Below, piece after piece: positions 46,434 to 57,300 of a stretch of DNA of 64,000 nucleotides; the first letter of the stretch is position 1, and each line of letters begins with the position of its first letter. The stretch lies in the NCBI GenBank assembly GCA_964293305.1, contig CAXYYO010000008.1:36522-100521 (forward strand), read 5' to 3'. The stretch comes from CALAGJ01 sp964293305 (GTDB lineage Bacteria; Bacteroidota; Bacteroidia; Chitinophagales; Chitinophagaceae). The notes beneath the pieces were generated by a model. That model saw nothing but the letters and a program-made list of their open reading frames with translations. It was not told the DNA's origin and did not search any database. Made by a program: the position numbers and the translations under genes.

Positions 46434-46946
46434 ATGAAAATGAGTAAATTGAAATCTCTTTTTATGCCATTGCTTTTATTAGGAATGGTATTTATTTTTT
46501 CTTGTAAAGGAACTGTAAAAGACAGCGATATATTGACAGCTATCAACGAAAAAATACAGACAACACCTGAAATGGCAGGGCTTACAGCTACAGTAGTTGA
46601 AGGTGCAGTTACTTTATCTGGTGCTTGTAAAGATGATGCCTGTAAATCATATTGTGAAAAAACAGTAAAAGCAATATCTGGTGTAAAATCAGTCGTAAAT
46701 AATTGTACCACCATTCCTGCTGTGGTTGATACACCTGTAGTGCCAGAAGTATCAGATGCATTGGCACAAGCCATTACTGATGCTTGCAAAGACTTTCCGG
46801 GAGTTAAAACTGATTTAAAAGATGGAGTGCTTACACTTACTGGAGAAATAACAAAAGATAAATTACAGACATTAATGATGGGCTTAAATGCTTTAAAATC
46901 ATTAGGCCTTAAAAAAATTGAATCTGCTGATTTAGTAAAAAAATAA
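46434..46946 (+). CDS. BON-domain lipoprotein
   Basis: 170 residues with a lipoprotein signal ending IFSC. Two BON domains of about 55 residues follow, the first ILTAINEKIQTTPEMAGLTATV with VEGAVTLSGACKDDACKSYC, the second ALAQAITDACKDFPGVKTDL with DGVLTLTGEI. A Val/Pro-rich linker joins them. BON domains bind phospholipid or peptidoglycan-associated ligands. It precedes the SH3 gene by 10 nt and is likely co-transcribed. Confidence 0.85.
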   Translation: MKMSKLKSLFMPLLLLGMVFIFSCKGTVKDSDILTAINEKIQTTPEMAGLTATVVEGAVTLSGACKDDACKSYCEKTVKAISGVKSVVNNCTTIPAVVDTPVVPEVSDALAQAITDACKDFPGVKTDLKDGVLTLTGEITKDKLQTLMMGLNALKSLGLKKIESADLVKK

Positions 46947-46956
46947 ATTGTAGAAA

Positions 46957-47382
46957 ATGAGTTTACAAGACAAATACAAAGCACTTATAGATGCCGCAGG
47001 CAATGGGGTGGTGAACAATTTGCAAGTTAGGGAACAGGATAATGTATTATACATTGATGGAGAATCTACAGGCTCTACCAAGCAACAATTATGGGATTTA
47101 TACGGCAGCATAGATCCAGACTATGCATCTGGAGATTTAATGCTCAATATAAATAGTGTAGCCGGCATTCTGGAAGGAGCAAAATTAAAAGTAACTACCA
47201 GCCGTACCAATTTGAATATTCGTAAAGGCCCGGGTACTGATTTTGATGTGGTGGGAAAGGCTGCTAGACATGAAATTGTTACTTTGGTAAGCAAAGAAAA
47301 CGACCAGTGGTGGTTTATTAAAACAGATGATGGGGAGGAAGGATATTCTTTTACACAATACCTTACTCCTTTTGAACAATAG
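46957..47382 (+). CDS. BON-like plus SH3_3 domain protein
   Basis: 141 residues. The first half resembles a compact BON-like fold. The second half is a bacterial SH3 domain: LKVTTSRTNLNIRKGPGTDFD, DQWWFIKTDDGEEGYSFTQYL. No signal peptide is seen, so the protein may be cytoplasmic despite a domain usually found at the cell wall. It forms a tight pair with the BON lipoprotein, and a sulfatase-like gene follows 40 nt later. Confidence 0.75.
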   Translation: MSLQDKYKALIDAAGNGVVNNLQVREQDNVLYIDGESTGSTKQQLWDLYGSIDPDYASGDLMLNINSVAGILEGAKLKVTTSRTNLNIRKGPGTDFDVVGKAARHEIVTLVSKENDQWWFIKTDDGEEGYSFTQYLTPFEQ

Positions 47383-47422
47383 AGCTAACAAGGTGTTATC
47401 CCATATTTTATTTTAAAATACC

Positions 47423-48787
47423 ATGAAACCATTTAAAAATTCAAAATCAATTCAATGCTTTCTTGTGTGGTTACTTTTAATCACTTTACAATCATGTAAA
47501 AAAACTGGACAGCAATTACAGGAAGAAACTAAATATGAAAAACTGAGTGTGCGGCCTGGAAAACCAAACATCATTTTATTTATGGCCGATGATGTTGGAT
47601 TTGAAATACCTGAATTTACAGGTGGGAAATCGTATAGCACTCCTACTTTAAATTTTATGGCCGAAAAAGGTATGGAGTTTTCACAATGCTTTTCACATCC
47701 GGATGGATTTCCTTCTAGACTAGCATACTTAACTGGAAAATACAACTTTAGAAACTATACATCTTGGGGACAATTACCTGAGGACGAGCTAACGGTTGCA
47801 AACTTGCTACAAGATAATGGATATAAAAACTGTTATGTAGGTAAGTGGCAAAATAATGGGGGCGATGCTCGAATAAGAAGTGCTGGTTTTGAAAAATATC
47901 TTGTCTATCTACCATTTAGTGGTGACCAAAGGGAGAGAAGATACAAAAGCCCACTTTTATATCGTGATGGTAATTTCTTGCCAGATAGTGCTACGCTAAA
48001 TCGCTATTCGGAAGATATGTTTGCTGAGTATGCAAGAAATTTTATTGACTCCAATAAAAGAAACCCATTTTATTTACAATATTCTTTTAATTTAATTGCT
48101 GCACCGTATGTGCCAAGTCCAGACCATCCTGATTATCCAAACTGGAACCCAGATACCGACAAAAAAAATCAGGATACAAGCTATGTAAAAAGCATGGTGG
48201 AATACATGGATAAAATGATGGGTCAAGTAATACAAAAGGTTGAAGAAGCGGGATTACTTTCAAACACGTTGTTTTTATTTATTGCTGATAATGCTACTCA
48301 AGAACAAATTTATTCTAAATGGAATAACCTCATCATTAAAGGTACAAAAACTGAAACCAACAGACCAGGTACAACAACACCATTTGTTGCTTTTTGGCCT
48401 GGCACAATTTCAATAAATTCTACCAGTACTTCTTTGGTTGATTACACAGACTTTTTCAAGACTTTTGCAGATGTGGCAGGGGTTAGTGATCTTTCAAGTT
48501 ACGGCAAAATGGATGGTGTCAGTTTTTATGATGACTTAACAAAAACTGCTGGAGAAGATAGGGAATGGGTTTTTTGTCATTGGGATAATGGCATTTCAAA
48601 ACCGACAGTAAGATATATCAATAACAATGAGTATAAATTGTATGACAATGGAAATCAAGATAAAAACTTTTTCAATATTCGTTCGGATGTTTGGGAAAGA
48701 AATCCATTACAAGATGCATCATTATCAGCAAATCAGCGAGAAATAAAACATATGCTAAGAGCAGAAATGGATTTACTAAAAAAATAA
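47423..48787 (+). CDS. Sulfatase-fold lipoprotein lacking the formylglycine residue (paralogue 2)
   Basis: 454 residues with lipobox LQSC (Cys25). Metal residues Asp56/57 (FMADDVGF) and Asp/Asn (IADNATQEQ) are retained, as is the lysine in IKGTKTETNRPG. The nucleophile motif is GFPSR (Gly95) instead of C-x-P-S-R; GKWH reads GKWQ; the PHxPF histidine is Ala (IAAPYVP). The flanking HPDGFPSRLAYLTGKYNFRN closely matches the paralogue on the other strand. The same residues are lost in both. Confidence 0.85.
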   Translation: MKPFKNSKSIQCFLVWLLLITLQSCKKTGQQLQEETKYEKLSVRPGKPNIILFMADDVGFEIPEFTGGKSYSTPTLNFMAEKGMEFSQCFSHPDGFPSRLAYLTGKYNFRNYTSWGQLPEDELTVANLLQDNGYKNCYVGKWQNNGGDARIRSAGFEKYLVYLPFSGDQRERRYKSPLLYRDGNFLPDSATLNRYSEDMFAEYARNFIDSNKRNPFYLQYSFNLIAAPYVPSPDHPDYPNWNPDTDKKNQDTSYVKSMVEYMDKMMGQVIQKVEEAGLLSNTLFLFIADNATQEQIYSKWNNLIIKGTKTETNRPGTTTPFVAFWPGTISINSTSTSLVDYTDFFKTFADVAGVSDLSSYGKMDGVSFYDDLTKTAGEDREWVFCHWDNGISKPTVRYINNNEYKLYDNGNQDKNFFNIRSDVWERNPLQDASLSANQREIKHMLRAEMDLLKK

Positions 48788-48887
48788 AATTAAGTTTTCA
48801 ATAGAAAATCTAGCCTTACGAAATGGACAAGGATATCTTTAGTTCAAATAAACTTATTTCTTTGATTTAACAATATGTTCATGTATA

Positions 48888-48920
48888 AATAAGGGTCCAT
48901 TCATTCAATGGGCCCTTATT
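48888..48920. terminator. Hairpin between the sulfatase-like gene and metH
   Basis: AATAAGGG, t, CCATT pairs with AATGG, g, CCCTTATT around a 5-nt loop, a 13-bp stem with one mismatch. It lies about 100 nt past the sulfatase-like stop and 160 nt past the converging metH stop. There is no strong T-tract, so it may be a rho-independent site of low efficiency or a mRNA-end structure. Confidence 0.5.
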
Positions 48921-49079
48921 ATGATTCACATTTACGATTTCCCTTAGACACAGACATTTCAGTTTAAATTAATTATAAAGTTAATCGCCATATCTGGGTT
49001 AATCCTGATTGCCACATTATGTCGGTCAACCAAGCCTTTTCAAGAAAAAATGACGATATGGATTTGTTTATACAACCAC

Positions 49080-51761
49080 TCATTCTAAAATGGGCCGCAA
49101 CCATTTTGTAGCCTCGTCCATAGTCATACCTTTTCTTGCCGCATAGTCTGTAAGTTGATCTGTACTTATTTTTCCTACCCCAAAATATTTTGATTGGGGA
49201 TGGGCTATATACCAACCGCATACACTGGATGCAGGATACATGGCCAGCGATTCCGTAAGTACTATACCAGTGGCTGCACTACCCCCCAATAGATGGAACA
49301 ATTTATTTTTCTCTGTATGATCGGGGCATGCGGGGTATCCCGGTGCGGGTCTGATGCCTGTATAATCTTCTTTTATGAGTGACTCATTGGTTAAGTTTTC
49401 TTCACTGGCATAACCCCAAAATTCTTTTCTGGTGCGCTCATGTAGCAGCTCCGCAAAGGCTTCTGCCAGCCGGTCTGCAAGTGCTTGAAGCATAATTTTA
49501 TTATAATCATCATGCGCAGCATCAAACTTTTTTACCATTTTGTCCACTCCGTGAATGGATACACTAAAAGCACCCATATAATCCTGCACCGATGTGGTTT
49601 GTGGAGCTATAAAATCTGCCAGCGATAGATTGGGCTGTCCAGCAGTTTTCTGTATTTGCTGACGCAAAAATTCTAATGTTATCGTATCATCATTTACAGA
49701 TAGCTGTACAGAATCCGGACCATTACTATTTGCAGGCCAGAAACCTATTGCACCCTTAGCAGTAAGCCATTGTTCAGCTATAATTTGGTCTAATAGACTA
49801 TTGGCATCTGCCAATAGTTTTGTGGCTTCAGAGCCTACCAATACATCAGAGAGAATGGCGGGATATTTTCCATGCAGCTCCCAAGTAATAAAAAATGGTT
49901 GCCAATCTATATAGGGTCTTATATCATTCAAATCATAATGATCAAATTGTCTAACACCGGTAAATGTTGGAGGTATAGGAGTATAATCGCTCCAATCAAT
50001 TGATACTTTATTCTGTTGTGCTGCTTTTAAAGTGAGGAATTGTTTTACCGTTTTTTTATTTTCAAAATCTGTACGTAGTTGATCATATTCTGTGGATACA
50101 TGCTGTAGAAATGCAGGTTTTTGGACAGCACTGAGCAGGCTACTCGCCACGGTTACACTGCGGCTGGCATCTAATACATGCACCACACCATTGCCATATT
50201 TTGGCGCAATTTTTACAGCAGTATGCATACGAGATGTAGTGGCACCACCAATGAGTAATGGCTGCTGCATGCCTCGCCGCTGCATTTCGTGTGCCACATG
50301 CACCATTTCATCTAATGAAGGTGTTATTAAACCACTCAATCCTATAATGGATGCATTACATTTTTCAGCTTCATCTAAAATTTTATCAGCAGGTACCATT
50401 ACTCCTAAGTCTTTTATTTCATAGCCATTGCAACCCAGCACCACTCCTACTATATTTTTTCCAATATCATGCACATCGCCTTTTACTGTAGCCAATAATA
50501 TGATATTTGCGCCCTGCGCAATGTTTGGATTTTGCCTTTTTTCTTCTTCAATAAATGGGGTAAGTACTGCTACACTTTTTTTCATGACCCGGGCACTTTT
50601 AACCACCTGTGGCAAAAACATTTTTCCAGAGCCAAACAAATCGCCTACTACATTCATACCATCCATAAGAGGACCTTCTATAACTGATAAGGGTCTCGGA
50701 TATTTTTGCCTTGCTTCCTCTGTATCTGCATCAATAAAATCAGTAATGCCATTTACTAAAGCGTGTTTCAATCTTTCTTCTACAGTGGTGCCACGCCAGG
50801 CTTCATCTTTTACTGCTATTTTTTCCTTCGACTTTACTGTAGCTGCATAATTTATGAGGCTTTCTGTGGCTTCATTGTTTGCATTGTTTTTATTTAGGAT
50901 AACGTCCTCACAAAGATTACGCAAACCAATTTCTATTTCATCATACACCACAAGTTGACCAGCATTTACAATACCCATATCCATACCGGCTTGTATGGCA
51001 TAGTAAAGGAAAACACTATGCATGGCTTCACGCACAGGTTCATTTCCCCTAAAAGAAAAAGATAGGTTACTTACACCCCCGCTTATTTTTACAAGGGGCA
51101 TTAGAGCTTTAATTTCACGAGTGGCTTCTATAAAATCTACGCCATAATTATTGTGCTCTTCTAATCCTGTAGCTACTGCAAAAACGTTTGGATCAAAAAT
51201 AATGTCCTGTGGCGCATATCCCACTTCTTCGGTAAGAATTTTATAAGCCCTATGGCAAATACTCACTTTCTTATCTTTTGTATCTGCTTGTCCATTTTCA
51301 TCAAATGCCATAACCACTGCGGCTGCGCCAAACATTTTGCAGATATGGGCCTGGGTCTTAAATTTTTCTACACCCTCTTTGAGAGAAATGGAGTTTACAA
51401 TGCATTTGCCCTGTACACATTTTAATCCTGCATTTATAATTTCAAATTTTGAAGAATCAATCATTACAGGTATACGAGCAATATCTGGTTCACTCTGTAC
51501 CAGGTTTAAAAATGTGGTCATGGCCAATACCCCATCCAGCAGGGCATCGTCCATATTTACATCTATAACCTGTGCGCCATTTTCTACCTGCTGACGTGCC
51601 ACAGTTAAGGCTTCTTCATATTTATTTTCTTTTATTAACCGAGCAAATTTTTTGCTGCCGGTTACATTGGTGCGTTCACCAATATTCAAAAAATTGGTCT
51701 CTGACCTTACAATCAAAGGTTCTAACCCGGAAAAGCTTGTATAAGAATTCAAAGGAAACAT
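49080..51761 (-). CDS. metH: Cobalamin-dependent methionine synthase without the homocysteine domain
   Basis: 893 residues from MFPLNSYTSFSGLEPLIV; an upstream ATG would add 27 non-family residues. Domains in order: pterin-binding TIM barrel (NIGERTNVTGSKKF, about 20-290), the B12 cap and cobalamin domain with ATVKGDVHDIGKNIVGV holding the DxHxxG cobalt histidine (about 320-550), and the SAM-activation domain (about 570-893). The N-terminal homocysteine-binding module of full-length MetH (about 350 residues) is missing. Split MetH is known in Bacteroidota. The homocysteine methyltransferase gene about 23 kb upstream could supply the module, or it may lie elsewhere. Confidence 0.92.
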   Translation of the reverse strand: MFPLNSYTSFSGLEPLIVRSETNFLNIGERTNVTGSKKFARLIKENKYEEALTVARQQVENGAQVIDVNMDDALLDGVLAMTTFLNLVQSEPDIARIPVMIDSSKFEIINAGLKCVQGKCIVNSISLKEGVEKFKTQAHICKMFGAAAVVMAFDENGQADTKDKKVSICHRAYKILTEEVGYAPQDIIFDPNVFAVATGLEEHNNYGVDFIEATREIKALMPLVKISGGVSNLSFSFRGNEPVREAMHSVFLYYAIQAGMDMGIVNAGQLVVYDEIEIGLRNLCEDVILNKNNANNEATESLINYAATVKSKEKIAVKDEAWRGTTVEERLKHALVNGITDFIDADTEEARQKYPRPLSVIEGPLMDGMNVVGDLFGSGKMFLPQVVKSARVMKKSVAVLTPFIEEEKRQNPNIAQGANIILLATVKGDVHDIGKNIVGVVLGCNGYEIKDLGVMVPADKILDEAEKCNASIIGLSGLITPSLDEMVHVAHEMQRRGMQQPLLIGGATTSRMHTAVKIAPKYGNGVVHVLDASRSVTVASSLLSAVQKPAFLQHVSTEYDQLRTDFENKKTVKQFLTLKAAQQNKVSIDWSDYTPIPPTFTGVRQFDHYDLNDIRPYIDWQPFFITWELHGKYPAILSDVLVGSEATKLLADANSLLDQIIAEQWLTAKGAIGFWPANSNGPDSVQLSVNDDTITLEFLRQQIQKTAGQPNLSLADFIAPQTTSVQDYMGAFSVSIHGVDKMVKKFDAAHDDYNKIMLQALADRLAEAFAELLHERTRKEFWGYASEENLTNESLIKEDYTGIRPAPGYPACPDHTEKNKLFHLLGGSAATGIVLTESLAMYPASSVCGWYIAHPQSKYFGVGKISTDQLTDYAARKGMTMDEATKWLRPILE

Positions 51762-51907
51762 TTTAATTAAAACGGTACGAAGCAAGGAAAAGTTTTCTGT
51801 ATTTTTTATATATCGATAAAAGAAGACAGCAGATTGACACAAACTGAGATATTAACAGGTAGTGATATTTGCATCATCCTGCATTAAATACGGATAAAAT
51901 ATCCTCA

Positions 51908-51922
51908 TTGCACGTAGTGCAA
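51908..51922. repeat. GTA-loop hairpin between TPR gene and metH
   Basis: TTGCAC-GTA-GTGCAA is a perfect 6-bp stem with a GTA loop. It has the same shape as the CTGC-GTA-GCAG hairpins downstream of lysS. Confidence 0.5.
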
Positions 51923-51940
51923 ATAATTGTTCTAAAATAT

Positions 51941-53380
51941 TTATTTAGACTTTGGCCTTCTTACTTTTTTTAGATTTTTATACCTTGCTACTAAGTCCAC
52001 CACATGTGTATATTTGAATAACTGAGGATTTAATTCAAAGAATTTTTTTACCATTTGCGGCTGAATTTTCAAACCTGTTTCAAGTGATATAAGTGCTTCT
52101 TTTTGTTTGCCTGCGGCAAATAGGCAAGCACTTTGAAAATAATAAAAAATAACTTTATTATTGGTGGCTAATAGTGCAGCCTTGCATTGCTTCATTGCCT
52201 CTGGAAATTGCCCTGCATCATACAAAGCTTTTATGAGAGACTCCCACCCAGCTATTTTTTTGGGTTTCAAACGAACAGCATGCCCCATGTGTTGAAAAGC
52301 TTCTTTTGCCCTGCCCTGTTGTAAAAAACATTCCCCAAGTGCTATGTGATACTCTGCTTCACCATTATGAATGCGCAGGGAAATTTCTAATTGTTGTATG
52401 GCAGGTACATATTTTTCCTCCTTCATATAAGTAAGTGCAATTTTATAATGCAACCTACTGTCGTGCTTATTGATATGAGATGCTTTACGGTAATTGAATC
52501 TAGCCTGTGCATATTTATTCAATTTATAGTAGCAATAGCCAATGGCCTCAAAGAGTATTTCATCTGGACGGCTTATTTCACAAAGCTTTTCTAGCACTTC
52601 TATTGCATCTCTATGTTTATTCAATCTTATGAGCGCATCACCCATATTTCTGTAAGCAAATTCAAATTTCTCATCTATGGCTATACAGTATTTATAGGTA
52701 TCAATGGCTTTTTCAAAAAGTTTTAAACTTTGGTATGCATTGGCCAGATTAAACCATGCCAATTCATTGTATGGGTGTTGATTTATAATATCCTGATAGA
52801 GTAAGATACTTTCATCATACCTGCCAGTAAAGTCTGTCCAAAAACATATTTTATAGAGCGCTTCTTCGTTTGTAGGTTCTTCCTTTAAAATAAGCTGCAA
52901 ACAGTTGAATACATTATTGAAATCCTCATAATCATCATACACATCTGCCAGTTCAAAAAGCAGCTCTACACGCTCCTCATTTTCAAAAAGCCATAATGCT
53001 TCTTCTAATAAACCTACCCCTTCTGCTTGTCTGTCTAAAGCAAGGTATGCCTCTGTTTTAAGTATGTAGAGGTCAATATTTTTTATATCCATCAAAGCAA
53101 CTTCGTCCAAAATTTGTAGCGCTTCTAAGTATCTACGTTTGTAAATTAAAACATCCGCCTTTTTTAGCAGTAATTCTGGATTGAATGGAAAATATTCTAG
53201 GGCAGTATTTACTGCTTCTAAAGCATGCTGCATTTCATCAATATCATCGTAATAATCAATTATACGCTCAAAAGCCTCAGAATCAAGGAATTTAAAGGAT
53301 TTGCCGGCCATTAAATTTTGATACTGGTTGATAATATCCAGCAACTCAGCGTCGTCATTCCAGAAATCATCTTTTTCCAT
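51941..53380 (-). CDS. Tetratricopeptide-repeat protein
   Basis: 479 residues from MEKDDFWNDDAELLDI; an upstream ATG would add 24 residues with no family support. At least ten TPR-like helices pairs are visible, for example ILLYQDIINQHPYNELAWFN and KYVPAIQQLEISLRIHNGEA. No signal or transmembrane segment is seen. TPR arrays mediate protein contacts; the partner is unknown. The gene is monocistronic. Confidence 0.85.
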   Translation of the reverse strand: MEKDDFWNDDAELLDIINQYQNLMAGKSFKFLDSEAFERIIDYYDDIDEMQHALEAVNTALEYFPFNPELLLKKADVLIYKRRYLEALQILDEVALMDIKNIDLYILKTEAYLALDRQAEGVGLLEEALWLFENEERVELLFELADVYDDYEDFNNVFNCLQLILKEEPTNEEALYKICFWTDFTGRYDESILLYQDIINQHPYNELAWFNLANAYQSLKLFEKAIDTYKYCIAIDEKFEFAYRNMGDALIRLNKHRDAIEVLEKLCEISRPDEILFEAIGYCYYKLNKYAQARFNYRKASHINKHDSRLHYKIALTYMKEEKYVPAIQQLEISLRIHNGEAEYHIALGECFLQQGRAKEAFQHMGHAVRLKPKKIAGWESLIKALYDAGQFPEAMKQCKAALLATNNKVIFYYFQSACLFAAGKQKEALISLETGLKIQPQMVKKFFELNPQLFKYTHVVDLVARYKNLKKVRRPKSK

Positions 53381-53514
53381 ATTTAAGAAGTTGGCACAAA
53401 ATAGAGCTTTGTAAAATAAAATCCAACCATTCATGTAACATTTTATGCCCAATATCTGTTATATTGTTAATTAATTTGCATTTAGAAACATTAATCACCT
53501 AAATTTACAACATT

Positions 53515-53862
53515 ATGAAATTTATAGCTGTATACAAAAAGATGATAAGCCTGCTGCTTTGCTGCGTTATGGCTTTATATTCTTATGCAGCATTGGTTGG
53601 AAAATCAAATGAAGAGGGAGACAATACAATCAACCTTAAAAATATTGGCAAATACAGCCATGGCAAGGCAATGCCTTCTCTCAAATTATCTCAATTTCAA
53701 TACACTGGCTCTACAGAATTAAAATTGAAGCGTACTGGAAATAATGTAAATATGCCTTCAATGGTTAGATTACAAAACGGTAATACTACTTATGTATACC
53801 GCTATAAGTACCAAGTAAAGAAACCTTTATTTAAACAGCCCGTTCCCCCTCCTATTCATTAG
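53515..53862 (+). CDS. Hypothetical exported protein
   Basis: 115 residues, not recognised. A hydrophobic N-terminus (MISLLLCCVMALYSYAALVG) looks like a signal peptide or anchor; the rest is polar and ends in a basic, Pro-rich tail (FKQPVPPPIH). It lies 16 nt before the DUF4258 gene on the same strand, suggesting co-transcription. Confidence 0.6.
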   Translation: MKFIAVYKKMISLLLCCVMALYSYAALVGKSNEEGDNTINLKNIGKYSHGKAMPSLKLSQFQYTGSTELKLKRTGNNVNMPSMVRLQNGNTTYVYRYKYQVKKPLFKQPVPPPIH

Positions 53863-53878
53863 TAGTTTTAAGCTGCAC

Positions 53879-54292
53879 ATGAATTTTAAGAAAGTTGGTC
53901 CCTATATTTTTATTTTAATATTACTAGTTATTTCCCTGTGGCTTAATAGTGCAGATGAGAAAAGCATAACAACACCCACTGACACCAATAACAATATTGA
54001 CAAGAAGGGCTTAAACAGATATCCCGATGAAATCCATTATTCAAGACATGCCGATTGTAGAATGGATTGCAGAAAGGTTTCCAAAACCGAGGTAGAGGAA
54101 ACGCTACATAATGGAAAAATTAATTACACAAAAAGTGATTTAAAAGGGGATGCTTGTCATAAAAAATATGCAGTAGAAGCCCTCAGTAGGGACAAGCAAC
54201 ACCTTAGAATCATATTTGCTCCCTGCCAAAATGATGTAACCGTAGTTACAGTAATTGATTTAGATACTGAATGGGACTGTAGTTGCGAATAA
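53879..54292 (+). CDS. DUF4258-domain protein with N-terminal membrane anchor
   Basis: 137 residues. One N-terminal membrane segment (PYIFILILLVISLWLNS) is followed by a DUF4258-like domain: HYSRHADCRMDCRKVSKTEVEETL, a DACHKKYAVEAL segment and IFAPCQNDVTVVTVIDLDTEW. Several conserved Cys (CRMDC, CDCSC-type end) could form disulfides in the periplasm. Function unknown. Confidence 0.7.
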   Translation: MNFKKVGPYIFILILLVISLWLNSADEKSITTPTDTNNNIDKKGLNRYPDEIHYSRHADCRMDCRKVSKTEVEETLHNGKINYTKSDLKGDACHKKYAVEALSRDKQHLRIIFAPCQNDVTVVTVIDLDTEWDCSCE

Positions 54293-54382
54293 AATTACCA
54301 TTTACTAAAATTAATAGCTGCTATTTTTATTTAGTAAGATTCCATTAGGTTTGCGCCACTTTTTTAAAACCCATTTTTATTT

Positions 54383-57300
54383 ATGAATTATAGCCGGATC
54401 AATGTTTATACAGGCTGGATTGTATGCCTAGTAGCCTGCGCAGTGTACATTATGACAAGTGAAGCTACAGGCAGCTTGTGGGATTGTGGAGAGTTTGTAA
54501 GCAGTTGTTTTAAACTACAGATACCCCACCCGCCGGGAGCACCATTGTTTGTGCTGATTGGTCGTATTTTTATTGTACTTTTTGGAGATAATCCTCAAAC
54601 TGCTGCTAAGGCGGTAAATATAATGAGTGCCTTAAGTAGTGGATTTACCATTTTATTCCTTTTCTGGACCATTACCCACATGGGTAAAAAAATTGTACAA
54701 CAAGGGAAAGAAGCACTTACTAATACACAAATTCTTGGGGTTATGGGAGCTGGTATAGTAGGTGCATTGGCATATACATTTTCAGATTCATTTTGGTATA
54801 GTGCTGTAGAAGGTGAAGTATATGCACTCAGTTCTTTTTTTACAGCTATTGCTTTCTGGTTAATATTAAAATGGGAGAATGAAGCGGACGAACCTGGTGC
54901 AGACAGGTGGATTGTTGTTATATTCTTTATAATGGGTTTATCTATTGGTGTGCATCTTCTGAACCTATTGACATTACCTGCTATTGTCATGGTGTATTAT
55001 TTTAAGAAAAGAGAACATTTTAATTATCCAGTTGTACGCAAATATTTTATAAGATTACTGGCAATTGGTGGCGCAGTGGGTTTTGTAGGAGCATTGGTTA
55101 TGGCTAGTGCCGCTGCCGATAGTACAAGAGGAATTAGCATGGATGCCACAGTGGCTAGCTTGGTTTTACTTGGAGCTATTGCAGGTATTGGACTGTTGTA
55201 TTTGGTAGAATCATATAAAAAAGATCGCAAAGATTACTTCGGTGGCATGTACATCTTTTTTGTAATCAGTGTGATTTTGCTAGGTATAATGCAAATTGGC
55301 GTTATACAATTTACCATAAAACTTGCAGGTAGTTTTGATATATTTTTTGTAAACTCTCTGAGCATGCCATTCTTTAGTGGCTTCATTTTCTTCTTTGTGT
55401 TGATGGCGGTTGCTATTTGGATTGGAATGAGATTTGCCGCTAAGAAAAACTGGTATTATCTGAGACTTGGCTTATGGTGTCTTACATTTACTTTAGTTGG
55501 TTATAGTACTTATATTACTACATTACTACGCAGTAGTGCAGACCCTTCAGTTGATATGTATAATGTGGATAATCCGATGAGTTTGGAGGGTTATTTAAGC
55601 CGTGAGCAATATGGTGATTTTCCAATTTTATATGGACAAAATTTTACTGCATCACCAGTATCGGCAGATGATAAAACTACCTATCAAAAAAGTGGCGATA
55701 AATACATTCCTGTAGTAAGAAGTTATAAGTATGTGTATGACAAAGCAGATATGATGATATTTCCACGTATGTGGGATGCAGGAAACGATCAGGGCCATGC
55801 AGACTATTATGCATATTTTATGGGTTTAAGACAAACAGAAGATGGCAGCTATGAAAGAGCACCAAATTTCATGGATAACATGCGTTTCTATTTTGCTTAC
55901 CAAAATTACTTTATGTACCTTAGGTATTTTCTTTGGAACTTTAGTGGAAAGCAAAATGATATACAAGGTATTTTTATAGGAAATGTAAGAGATGGTAACT
56001 GGATAACAGGTATTGATATGGTTGACAAAGGTCTATTTGGCGACCAAACACTTATGCCAGACAGCATGAAAAATAATAAAGCTCATAATAGGTTATTCAT
56101 GCTTCCTTTCATACTGGGATTAATTGGTATGTTTTATCATTTCCGCAGAAAAGGCAGTGATGCACTGGTAAATTTTCTATTATTTTTCATGACCGGGTTT
56201 GCCATAGTTGTATATCTGAATCAGGCAGGTTATCAGCCAAGAGAAAGGGATTATGCATATGTGGGTTCCTTCTATGCTTTTGCAGTATGGATTGGATTGG
56301 CAGTATTATATTTTATTGACCTTGCGTCAAATTGGAATCAAAAGATTTTAAAAAGTGTACTTACGAGTGGGGGAGTCATTGCTACATTTTTATTGTTGGC
56401 CGGCATTTTATGGGGTGCGGGTATTATGCTGGGGCTTGTGTTTGCTTTACTTTTTGGAACCATTGCCGCAGGCATACCATATCTTCTAAAAAACATAAAA
56501 AATCTGCAAAGCATTGCTATAGCTGCCACTATCATTTCTTTAGCCGTGCCTGTATGGATGGGTATGGAAGAATGGGATGATCATGACCGCAGCAAAAAGG
56601 TGCTTGCAAGAGACCTTGCAAAGGATTATTTAGAAAGCTGTGCACCTAATGCAATTGTATTTAGCTTTGGTGATAATGATACTTATCCGCTCTGGTATGC
56701 ACAGGAGGTAGAAGGAATAAGACCAGACATTAGGGTTATTAATACTAGTCTTTTAGGCACGGATTGGTATATCAATCAATTAAGGTATAAGGTAAATGAA
56801 AGTGCACCAATTGATGTTATCTTTTCTGCCGATCAATTAGAAGGCAGTAAAAGAGATGCTGTATTTTATAATCCCAATCCGCAATTTCCGGAAAATCAAT
56901 ATTATTCTTTATACAGCATGTTGAAAGATTATGTAGGTAGTGAAGTTTCTTTGGTACAAGCACAAAATGGAAATACTTATAATAGCTATCCTGTAAAGAA
57001 ACTTGCCATACCAGTAGATATAAATGCAGCCCGACAAAATGGTACTGTAAATATTTCTGACAGCGTAGTTTCTGAATTGCGATTTGATATGCCCAAAGGC
57101 ACTCTTTTCAAAAATGATTTGGCCATACTAGGTGTAATAGCAGCAAACAATTGGAAGCGTCCTATTTACTTTACCATGCCTTATGGTGAACTGGGCTTTG
57201 GAAGCTACTTAAGAAGAGATGGATTGCCATATCGTTTGGTTCCTGTAGCTAACTCTGAAGTGAATACAGATTGGATGCTGGATAAAGTGATGAATAAGTT

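Noticed and set aside
46424..46984. 186-codon minus-strand frame
   Set aside because: Exactly antisense to the BON lipoprotein gene, which has a signal peptide and two domains.
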